The notes beneath the pieces were generated by a model. The model did no database searches, had not been told where the DNA came from, and saw only the letters and a list, made by a program, of their open reading frames with translations. DNA of 14,682 nucleotides, taken from the NCBI GenBank assembly GCA_934271265.1, contig CAKQRE010000035.1, positions 1 through 14,682 on the forward strand. The letters run 5' to 3'. This stretch comes from an uncultured Clostridia bacterium (GTDB lineage Bacteria; Bacillota; Clostridia; Christensenellales; Borkfalkiaceae). Both the position numbers and the translations under genes were made by a program. The first letter of the stretch is position 1, and the number at the start of each line of letters is the position of its first letter. This document shows, in pieces, positions 6,005-11,884 of this stretch.

Positions 6005-7390
6005 TTATCTGATGCACAGATTCTCCACCATGACGCATCTTCTCGACTTGGTGAAAGAATGAGCGGCGGTCAAGCCCTCGCCCGTGCGGCTGGCGATCGT
6101 AAACGTACAATAACCTTCTCCTCCGAAACCGAGCGCCGCATAGGACGGACCGTTTTTGACGAGGATAGCCGTATCGATCGCTTTTGCATATTTCGTGATA
6201 TGATCGATATTCTTCGAATGAATGTGAGCGGAGTGTCTGTTGCCGTGTTCGAGCCAGACTGCTTTTTCGACAGCGTCGTCGAAATCCTTCGCGCGGACAA
6301 CGCCGAGAATGGGCATCATCAGCTCGGTCGCGATGAGCGGATGCTCTTTTTCGCCTTCGAAGGTGATGCATCTGATATTTTCGGGAACGTCGATACCGAT
6401 CATGGCAAGAAGAGCTTTCGCGCTTCTGCCGACGCACTTTCTGTTGAGCCCCTTCGGGGTGAGAACGAGAGCGGTCAGCTTATCCTGCACTTCCTTGGAA
6501 GCAAGATAACACCCTTGCTCTTCGATCATATAACTCATCAGTTCGTCCGCGATCGAATCGACCGCAACGATCTCTTTTTCCGCGATACACGGAAGGTTGT
6601 TATCGAACGTACACCCGTTTACGATATCTTCCGCCGCTTTTCTGATATCGGCGGTCTCGTCGACGAGAGCGGGAGGATTGCCTGCGCCCGCGCCGATACC
6701 TCTCTTACCCGAAGAGAGAACGGCTGTCACAACGCCGGGGCCGCCCGTTGCGGCGATGAGCTGAATGTCTTTATGGTGCATCATGATATTGCTCGATTCG
6801 AGCGTGGGATGATTCAGCGAGCACGCGATGTTCGCGGGGCCGCCCGCTTCCACACACGCTTCGTTTACCATATTGACGGCAAAATTAGACGTTTTGATGG
6901 CTGCCGGATGCGGGTTGAAAACAACCGTATTACCGGCGGCAAACATACCGATCGTATTGCAGATGATCGTCTCGCTCGGGTTCGTACAGGGGGTGATCGC
7001 GCCGATCACGCCGAACGGTCCCATTTCGATAAGGGTCAGCCCCTTATCTCCGGACCAGGCTTCGGTTTTGATATCCTCCGTACCGGGAGTCATTTCGGCA
7101 ACGAGTTTGTGCTTGAGGATCTTGTGTCCTACGTTGCCCATTCCCGTTTCTTCCACACCCATTCGAGCGAGAATTTCCGCGTTTTCGATCGTCTTTTTTC
7201 TGATATTGGCGATTACTTTCTCTCTTGCGTCCAGAGGCATATTCCGAACGACCTGCTGCGCTTTTTTCGCGGCGGCGATCGCATCGTTCATATCGTCGAA
7301 GATACCGAGTTTTGCCTCGGGTTTTTCAAGTTGCATCTTCGCTACGACCTGCTGTACGAGAGCGGAAATTTCGGATTCGTTGAGTTGCAT
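6005..7390 (-). CDS. pduP: CoA-acylating aldehyde dehydrogenase, PduP type
   Basis: Oxidises an aldehyde to acyl-CoA with NAD inside the compartment. The protein is 461 residues, the length of PduP/EutE. Residues 3-20 (LNESEISALVQQVVAKMQ) are the N-terminal encapsulation helix, followed by a linker. The nucleotide-binding loop is ATGGPG (214-219), and the catalytic cysteine is Cys268 in DNNLPCIAE. The long MGPFGVIG and NPHPAA segments are typical of the CoA-acylating group. Its position between a class II aldolase and an alcohol dehydrogenase points to lactaldehyde as substrate, giving lactyl-CoA for PduL. The ribosome site GGGAG lies 8 nt before ATG. Family call is firm; substrate is inferred from context. 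Confidence 0.93.
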   Translation of the reverse strand: MQLNESEISALVQQVVAKMQLEKPEAKLGIFDDMNDAIAAAKKAQQVVRNMPLDAREKVIANIRKKTIENAEILARMGVEETGMGNVGHKILKHKLVAEMTPGTEDIKTEAWSGDKGLTLIEMGPFGVIGAITPCTNPSETIICNTIGMFAAGNTVVFNPHPAAIKTSNFAVNMVNEACVEAGGPANIACSLNHPTLESSNIMMHHKDIQLIAATGGPGVVTAVLSSGKRGIGAGAGNPPALVDETADIRKAAEDIVNGCTFDNNLPCIAEKEIVAVDSIADELMSYMIEEQGCYLASKEVQDKLTALVLTPKGLNRKCVGRSAKALLAMIGIDVPENIRCITFEGEKEHPLIATELMMPILGVVRAKDFDDAVEKAVWLEHGNRHSAHIHSKNIDHITKYAKAIDTAILVKNGPSYAALGFGGEGYCTFTIASRTGEGLTAAHSFTKSRRCVMVENLCIR

Positions 7391-7407
7391 TTCAAGTCTC
7401 CCTTGAA

Positions 7408-8238
7408 TTATTTGTTGAGGTTAAGCTGCTCCATCACTCTCTTGGTGATTTCGGCGACCATATCGGTGTCGGTCGATTCTTTCTTACCGGCATTCATGAT
7501 ATTGTCGAGTTCGGTGCAGTTTCCGCCGCAATTGTGGCAGCTGCATTTGCCTTCCTTGTTGTTCAGGCAGATGTTGGCGGGGTGTTTGCCCTTCAGACCG
7601 AACTGACGACGGATCTGATACAATCTCTGAACCTGTTCTTCGGAAAGTTCCTTCGGTCCGCCGAGAAGTCTCGAGTTGAACAGAAGTTTCGCATAGAATT
7701 CGACGGATTCCATCTTGTGGTATGCGTTGATCAGGCTGTCCGAATAGGTAAGAGCCCCGTGGTTCGCAAGGAGTACGGCGTCAAAATACTGAAGGTATTT
7801 GGAAACCGCGTCGGGAATTTCTTCCGTCGAAGGCGTGCCGTATTCCGCAATGGGAACGCAACCTAAAGCGATGACTGCTTCCGGCATGATGGGCTGAGTA
7901 AGAGGAATGCCCGCAATGGCGAAAGACGTAGCATAAATAGGATGCGCATGGACGACCGATTTCACGTCGGGTCTTTCTTTGTAAACTCTCATGTGCATTT
8001 TGATCTCGGAAGAAGGCTTAAATCCTTCGTTTGCCTGGATCACTTTGCCGTTTTCATCGACTTTGCAGATGAATTCGGGAGTCATGAAACCCTTCGAAAC
8101 GCCCGTGGGGGTGCAAAGAAATTCATGATCGTTGAGTTTTACGGAAATATTACCGTCGTTTGCGGCAACCATGCCCTGATTATAGATACGTTTGCCGATG
8201 TCACAAATTTGTTTTTTGATTTCAAATTCGTTAACCAT
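7408..8238 (-). CDS. fucA: Class II (zinc) aldolase, fuculose/rhamnulose-phosphate type, with Cys-rich linker and C-terminal encapsulation peptide
   Basis: Probably cleaves L-fuculose-1-phosphate or L-rhamnulose-1-phosphate to DHAP and L-lactaldehyde. The catalytic domain (1-215) shows the phosphate-binding segments NDGNIS (27-32) and TGVSKG (45-50), and SSE (76-78) with the catalytic Glu78. Zinc ligands are His97/His99 (HAHP) and His160 (NHG). FucA is about 215 residues, whereas this protein has 276. The added part holds a cysteine cluster (Cys224, 232, 234, 237, 241) and then an amphipathic helix at 258-275 (TDMVAEITKRVMEQLN) like the encapsulation peptides of its neighbours. The ribosome site AGGAG lies 7 nt before ATG. 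Other class II sugar-phosphate substrates are possible; the sugar kinase and isomerase are not in the window. Confidence 0.88.
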   Translation of the reverse strand: MVNEFEIKKQICDIGKRIYNQGMVAANDGNISVKLNDHEFLCTPTGVSKGFMTPEFICKVDENGKVIQANEGFKPSSEIKMHMRVYKERPDVKSVVHAHPIYATSFAIAGIPLTQPIMPEAVIALGCVPIAEYGTPSTEEIPDAVSKYLQYFDAVLLANHGALTYSDSLINAYHKMESVEFYAKLLFNSRLLGGPKELSEEQVQRLYQIRRQFGLKGKHPANICLNNKEGKCSCHNCGGNCTELDNIMNAGKKESTDTDMVAEITKRVMEQLNLNK

Positions 8239-8260
8239 TCTATGTCTCCTTGTTTTTTAT

Positions 8261-8872
8261 TCAGATTTTATCATCGGTCGCCGCAGGCGACGGACTCACT
8301 TGTGTTTCTGCCGCGGTATTTTCGCACCGCGCGGGAAGATCGGATCTCTTCTTTCTTCCTCTTTTCTTCTTCTCCGCGCCGACCGCGGATTTCTTTTCCG
8401 GCAAAGGGGTATTCCCTTTTACGCCGTCCTGCTTTTCCTCTTCGTTCCAGCCGAGATAGTCGATCAGCTTGTCCAACCCCTCTCTCGTAACGGAATCGAC
8501 GAAAAAAACTTTTTCGCACCCCGCGATCCGGAGCCACTCCGCGGCGAGTTCTCTGTCGCCGTTCGGGTCGTTGATCTGCGTTACGATGCCGATCACTTCC
8601 CTTGTGGACTGAGCCGTGGAACAGGGCGAGTAAAGAGAAAACGGTTCGTTCGCGGCAAGAATATATCCCACGATATCCACCTCGTACGAATAAAGGGCAA
8701 GAACGAAACCAAACTGTTTGTCCTCGATATATTCGCCCGGCGGATCGATGATATATTTGCTGTAGTTTACGTACTGCGTTTTATGATATTCGATATCTTC
8801 GCCGTACAGAGCTTGCGTAAGCGTGGTTTTTCCCGCGCCGCTGCGCCCCATGAACATGATGCGTTTCTTCAT
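8261..8872 (-). CDS. eutP: EutP/PduV-type P-loop protein with long charged tail
   Basis: A Ras-like P-loop protein associated with microcompartments; EutP of Salmonella has been reported to have acetate kinase activity. The P-loop is GRSGAGKTT (9-17) and the DPPGEY box (43-48) corresponds to G3. The G4 position, normally [T/S]KxD, reads TQIN (98-101), which could alter nucleotide choice. The family is ~145-160 residues; this one has 203 because of a tail from ~141 that starts acidic, becomes strongly basic (EKKKRGRKKR, 167-176) and ends Ser/Ala/Pro-rich. No strong ribosome site precedes the ATG, so translation may depend on the upstream gene 19 bases away. A role making ATP from lactyl- or propanoyl-phosphate would fit the pathway but is inference. 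Confidence 0.85.
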   Translation of the reverse strand: MKKRIMFMGRSGAGKTTLTQALYGEDIEYHKTQYVNYSKYIIDPPGEYIEDKQFGFVLALYSYEVDIVGYILAANEPFSLYSPCSTAQSTREVIGIVTQINDPNGDRELAAEWLRIAGCEKVFFVDSVTREGLDKLIDYLGWNEEEKQDGVKGNTPLPEKKSAVGAEKKKRGRKKRSDLPARCENTAAETQVSPSPAATDDKI

Positions 8873-8891
8873 CTTTCAAACAAACGGAATA

Positions 8892-9266
8892 TCAGGTTTT
8901 CGTCAACGGGCAAACGGTGAATTTAAGCGTTTCCTCGGCATAGCGCAGTACCGCCTCTACCGAAGTGGAAACTTCCGATACCGTACCGAGAAGAATGAGC
9001 GTTCCGCAGAAACGATCGACAAAACCGATCTCCACCCCGCTTGCTTTCAGCGCGATATCCGCCGTGACGATCGCCGACTCCGCCGGCGTCATACAGACGA
9101 TTCCGATCGCGCTCTTGGAATAATCCACCGAAGGATTCAGCCCGAGCTTGCGGTAGAGGATCGGATCCGGATTGGCTATCACGTGCGCGAGCGTTATCTG
9201 TTTACCGGGAACAAGTTCCTGAACGATACGCATTTTTTCTTTTCCGTTCAAATCCGTCAGATCCAT
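8892..9266 (-). CDS. pduU: Circularly permuted BMC-H shell protein, PduU/EutS-like
   Basis: This 124-residue shell protein is the first gene of the operon. The segment IVQELVPGKQITLAHVIANP (14-33) is the hallmark N-terminus of PduU/EutS, which forms a small beta-barrel over the hexamer axis; the permuted BMC fold follows (SAIGIVCMTP from 52, then LKASGVEIGFVDRF). I place the start at ATG 9266 (AAAGGG about 9 nt upstream) because the open frame further 5' (to 9446) runs through the promoter and has no family similarity. An inner ATG at 9233 is the alternative. The 5' leader is about 85 nt. The operon runs from here through pduT with short gaps except before pduL and eutN. Confidence 0.88.
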   Translation of the reverse strand: MDLTDLNGKEKMRIVQELVPGKQITLAHVIANPDPILYRKLGLNPSVDYSKSAIGIVCMTPAESAIVTADIALKASGVEIGFVDRFCGTLILLGTVSEVSTSVEAVLRYAEETLKFTVCPLTKT

Positions 9267-9314
9267 ACTGTTTACCCTTTGCGGAAAGAAGAAAGATTCC
9301 GCCTTACAAACACA

Positions 9315-9341
9315 CGGGAAAAGCCGAAAATCAACCTCCCG
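9315..9341 (-). other. Leader hairpin burying an orphan ribosome-site-like sequence
   Basis: The operon leader contains GGGAGG (9340-9335) with no usable start codon at the right distance. Part of it (CGGGA, 9341-9337) can pair with TCCCG (9319-9315), a 5-bp stem. It may be chance or a remnant of a leader peptide. Confidence 0.3.
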
Positions 9342-9356
9342 CAGTTTTACGGTTCT

Positions 9357-9385
9357 ATTATAATACATCTTATCGCGAATGTCAA
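9357..9385 (-). promoter_or_regulatory. Main promoter of the BMC operon
   Basis: On the minus strand TTGACA (9385-9380), a 17-nt spacer and TATAAT (9362-9357) match the SigA consensus at all twelve positions. The start is expected near 9350. A promoter this strong would normally be held by a repressor, and repeat sequences immediately upstream fit that. Confidence 0.85.
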
Positions 9386-9442
9386 CACAAAACAACAAAA
9401 TTTTTTGATTTTTTTTGTTTAATGTGTTGTTTCTTGTTGTTT
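9383..9442. promoter_or_regulatory. Repeat-rich operator-like region upstream of the BMC promoter
   Basis: An AT-rich stretch holds CAACACAAAACAACAAAA (9383-9400) and, inverted, GTGTTGTTTCTTGTTGTTTT (9424-9442), with further TTGTTT units around 9415. The left part abuts the -35 box of the BMC promoter. Repeated TTGTT/AACAA units recall DeoR-family operators, a family that includes fucose regulators, but the regulator is not in the window. A separate perfect 10-bp palindrome TAACATGTTA lies at 9462-9471 in the shared intergenic region. Confidence 0.45.
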
Positions 9443-9477
9443 TCACAAAAGAATTTCAAAATAACATGTTAATTTTG

Positions 9478-9506
9478 TTGTTTTTCGCAGAAAAAAAGTA
9501 TATAAT
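9478..9506 (+). promoter_or_regulatory. Promoter of the PHP gene, apparently leaderless
   Basis: TTGTTT (9478-9483), a 17-nt spacer and TATAAT (9501-9506) precede the ATG at 9513 by only six bases. Transcription would therefore start at or next to the A of the start codon. Confidence 0.6.
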
Positions 9507-9512
9507 GGTTTT

Positions 9513-10244
9513 ATGAAGGTTTTTGCGGACTTACATACCCACTCGGTCGCGAGCGGGCACCATACCACGGATACGGTTACCGACCTTTGCAAGGGCGCGG
9601 CAGAAAGGGGTTTTTCCTACCTCGGGATCACCGAACATGCCCCTGCCATGATCGGCGCGGCAAAGGAAAGTTATTTTCGTAATATCCGCTTTGCCTCCTC
9701 CCGCAAGTGCGGCGTGGAGATCCTTTACGGCGCGGAGCTGAACGTTCTGAACGAAAAAGGCGCCGTTGACCTTCCGTCCGACGTTCTGAGCGGGCTTGTA
9801 TATGCGATCGCAAGCCTTCACGAAGACGTTATCCGCCCCGCCGGCGAAGCCGCCGATACGAAAGCCCTTGTGTGCGCGATGCAAAATCCTTACGTCGCGA
9901 TCGTCGGTCACCCCGATAACCCGACCTTTTCGATCAATTTCGAAGCCCTGACGGACGCGGCAAAAGAAACCTTCACCGCCCTCGAACTCAATTCCGTTTC
10001 TCTTTCGGCAGGCGGTTACCGCAAACCGAACGTCGAAGGGCTTATAAAAATGCTCCTCTTATGCAAACGGAAAGGGGTTTACGTAAGTCTCGGAAGCGAC
10101 AGTCACGGCAGAGATCGCATCGGTGATTTCGAAAATGCCTTCAAGGTTCTTTCTGCCGTATCTTTCCCGGACGAGCTTATTATCAATAAAAGCAAGGAAA
10201 GTTTTTTCGCTTTTCTCGAAAAAAGCAGAAACAAAAACAAATAA
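9513..10244 (+). CDS. PHP-domain metal-dependent phosphoesterase (YcdX-like)
   Basis: A 243-residue TIM-barrel phosphoesterase of the PHP family, which binds two or three metal ions and hydrolyses phosphate esters. Metal ligands are visible in the expected order: DLHTH (6-10), HH (16-17), EH (41-42), Glu75 (GAELN), His103 (SLHED), His133 (GHPDN) and Asp196/His198 (SDSHGR). Closest in pattern to the YcdX group of phosphatases. There is no ribosome site before the ATG, and the promoter -10 box is six bases away, so the mRNA seems leaderless. It is transcribed away from the BMC operon out of the same 246-base intergenic region and ends at a strong terminator. A link with sugar-phosphate metabolism is possible but unproven. 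Confidence 0.88.
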   Translation: MKVFADLHTHSVASGHHTTDTVTDLCKGAAERGFSYLGITEHAPAMIGAAKESYFRNIRFASSRKCGVEILYGAELNVLNEKGAVDLPSDVLSGLVYAIASLHEDVIRPAGEAADTKALVCAMQNPYVAIVGHPDNPTFSINFEALTDAAKETFTALELNSVSLSAGGYRKPNVEGLIKMLLLCKRKGVYVSLGSDSHGRDRIGDFENAFKVLSAVSFPDELIINKSKESFFAFLEKSRNKNK

Positions 10245-10250
10245 TCTCAC

Positions 10251-10280
10251 AACTGTTGCTATTGCAACAGTTATTTTTTT
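10251..10280 (+). terminator. Rho-independent terminator after the PHP gene
   Basis: A perfect 9-bp stem AACTGTTGC/GCAACAGTT with loop TATT is followed by A and seven T (10274-10280), seven bases past the stop codon. Confidence 0.9.
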
Positions 10281-10288
10281 GTTTCATG

Positions 10289-10297
10289 TGCTATACT
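10289..10297 (+). promoter_or_regulatory. Extended -10 promoter of the flavodiiron gene
   Basis: TGCTATACT gives an extended -10 element (hexamer 10292-10297) with no clear -35, directly after the preceding terminator. The leader would be about 57 nt. Confidence 0.5.
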
Positions 10298-10360
10298 GAT
10301 AACAGAACATTGCGGTCGGCAATATCCTTCCGCACCTTCAAGGAGGCAATTATATATATT

Positions 10361-11566
10361 ATGTATAACGTTAGAAAAATCGAAGACGATATCTGGTTTC
10401 TCGGCGTAAACGACAGACGTATCGAACGTTTCGAAAACCTCTATCCCGTACCGGACGGCGTGTCGTATAACTCCTATTTCATCTCGGACGAAAAAACGTG
10501 CCTTCTCGACACCGTCGATTCCTCGGCGGAAAAACAGCTGAAAGAAAACCTCGCTTTTCTTCTCGGCGGAAGAAAGCTCGATTATATCGTAATAAATCAT
10601 ATGGAACCCGACCACAGCGCATGCCTTTCCGAGATTGTGAAAGACTACCCGGAAGCAACCGTCGTTCTGAATACGAAAGCGGTGATCATGGCGGAAAACT
10701 ACGGATGCGTATTAAAAAACGTACTGCCCGTAAAGGAAGGCGACACGCTTCCCCTCGGCAAACACGAACTCACCTTTGTGGCGGCGCCCATGGTGCACTG
10801 GCCCGAAGTTCTGATGACGTACGACCGCGCGAGTAAAACTCTTTTCTCCGCAGACGCTTTCGGCTCCTTCGGCTCCCTGCACGGACACGTATTTGCGGAC
10901 GAGATCGATTACAAGTCCGCATATACCGACGAAATGAGAAGGTATTACACCAATATCGTCGGGAAATACGGCACGCAGGTTTCCGCCGTACTGAAAAAGG
11001 CGGCTACGCTCGAGATCTCGACGATCTGCCCCCTTCACGGCTTCGTCTGGAGAAAAGATCTTGCCTATCCTCTCGGTCTTTATACCCTTTGGGCGAATTA
11101 CGAACCGGAAAAGAAAGGCGTTCTCGTTTGCTATTCTTCCATATACGGAAACACCGAAAACGCCGCGGACGTATTTGCCGCGAAACTCTGCGACGGCGGC
11201 GTGAAAAACCTTGCCGTATACGACGTCTCCAAAACAGACGCCTCTTACCTTGTTGCGGAAGCCTTCCGTTACAGTCACATCGCCTTTTTCGCCAGCACCT
11301 ACAACGCGGGTCTTTTCCCGAAGACGGAATATCTGGTGAACGAACTGATCTCCCACAACCTGAAAAACAGAACGTTTGCCTTTGCGGAAAGCGGAAGCTG
11401 GGCGCCGGTGACAGCAAATAAACTCAAAGAAAAACTCTCTGCACTCGGCGGTGCGAAATTCCTGGAAGTACAGACAAAAATCAACTGCGCCCTGAACGGC
11501 GATTCTCTGCTCGCCCTCGAAAACACGGCGAATGCGGTCATCGCAGATCTTAAAGCAGAAAACTGA
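10361..11566 (+). CDS. fprA: Class A flavodiiron protein (oxygen/NO reductase)
   Basis: A 401-residue cytosolic enzyme that reduces O2 to water or NO to N2O, protecting anaerobes. The N-terminal metallo-beta-lactamase-like domain has every di-iron ligand: His80, Glu82, Asp84, His85 (HMEPDH), His146 (VHWPE), Asp165 (FSADAFG) and His226 (PLHGF). The C-terminal flavodoxin domain begins near 252, with the FMN phosphate loop SSIYGNTE (259-266). No rubredoxin domain is fused, so it needs an external electron donor. AGGAGG at 10341-10346 lies 14 nt before the ATG, longer than usual. The start is supported by family alignment (MYNVRKIEDDIWFLG). The open frame continues upstream to 10256 across the promoter and terminator, which I discount. 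Confidence 0.95.
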   Translation: MYNVRKIEDDIWFLGVNDRRIERFENLYPVPDGVSYNSYFISDEKTCLLDTVDSSAEKQLKENLAFLLGGRKLDYIVINHMEPDHSACLSEIVKDYPEATVVLNTKAVIMAENYGCVLKNVLPVKEGDTLPLGKHELTFVAAPMVHWPEVLMTYDRASKTLFSADAFGSFGSLHGHVFADEIDYKSAYTDEMRRYYTNIVGKYGTQVSAVLKKAATLEISTICPLHGFVWRKDLAYPLGLYTLWANYEPEKKGVLVCYSSIYGNTENAADVFAAKLCDGGVKNLAVYDVSKTDASYLVAEAFRYSHIAFFASTYNAGLFPKTEYLVNELISHNLKNRTFAFAESGSWAPVTANKLKEKLSALGGAKFLEVQTKINCALNGDSLLALENTANAVIADLKAEN

Positions 11567-11592
11567 TCGGAATAAAGCGATTTCATTCCGAT
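11566..11592 (+). terminator. Weak terminator after the flavodiiron gene
   Basis: An 8-bp perfect stem ATCGGAAT/ATTCCGAT with an 11-base loop overlaps the stop codon and is followed only by TTCACC, so termination may be inefficient. Confidence 0.4.
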
Positions 11593-11617
11593 TTCACCTT
11601 GAAAATCTTCAAAAATA

Positions 11618-11646
11618 TTGACATTCCGTCGCTCTTATGATACAAT
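11618..11646 (+). promoter_or_regulatory. Consensus promoter of a short transcript
   Basis: TTGACA (11618-11623), a 17-nt spacer and TACAAT (11641-11646) make a strong SigA-type promoter with a start near 11653. A strong terminator lies only ~70 bases on. Confidence 0.8.
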
Positions 11647-11652
11647 AATTTC

Positions 11653-11723
11653 GGCGTGAAGAAAGTCTTTTTGCCCCGAAATCACCAAGAACTTTTGACT
11701 TTACGTCGAAAGTTCTTTTTTTT
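11653..11723 (+). ncRNA. Putative ~70-nt small RNA
   Basis: A consensus promoter and an intrinsic terminator (11687-11723) bracket about 70 bases with no credible protein gene. The terminator has a 13-bp stem with one G-T pair, loop TTTAC and eight T. The 5' part can fold: ATTTCGG at 11648-11654 against CCGAAAT at 11676-11682, partly before the expected start. A separate promoter lies just after the terminator, so the RNA need not be the flotillin leader. A flotillin leader with attenuation is the alternative. A GTG at 11656 opens 26 codons but has no ribosome site. No known RNA family is recognised. Confidence 0.55.
11687..11723 (+). terminator. Strong intrinsic terminator of the short transcript
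   Basis: Arms 11687-11699 and 11705-11717 pair along their length except for one G-T wobble. The loop is TTTAC and the T-run is 11716-11723. Confidence 0.88.
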
Positions 11724-11727
11724 CGCT

Positions 11728-11756
11728 TTCGCATAGGCTTTTTCACGTACTATAAC
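11728..11756 (+). promoter_or_regulatory. Probable flotillin promoter
   Basis: TTCGCA (11728-11733), a 17-nt spacer and TATAAC (11751-11756) match the consensus in four and five of six positions. The leader to the flotillin ATG is about 122 nt and shows no recognised riboswitch. Confidence 0.5.
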
Positions 11757-11884
11757 AACGGGCTAACCGTCCTCGCCGCAGGGGGGAAACCGAAAAAGCA
11801 TTCTTTCGGACGATCATGAACGAATGCCGAATGTCGGACCGAAACGGCGTATAAACGGAAAGAAACGCCCCACAGGAGAAAAAG

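Noticed and set aside
5942..7606. Plus-strand open frame of 554 codons opposite the aldehyde dehydrogenase and aldolase genes
   Set aside because: It is antisense to two clear enzymes with catalytic motifs, has no ribosome site, and its product is Arg/His/Phe-rich with no recognisable domain.
9267..9446. 60-codon N-terminal extension of the PduU-like protein
   Set aside because: It runs through the consensus promoter and AT-rich operator region. The family homology starts only after the ATG at 9266.
10256..10360. Upstream extension of the flavodiiron protein frame
   Set aside because: It overlaps a terminator and an extended -10 promoter. The ATG at 10361 aligns with family starts and gives canonical ligand spacing.
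11656..11736. GTG-started 26-codon peptide inside the putative small RNA
   Set aside because: No ribosome site, and the reading frame crosses the terminator hairpin.
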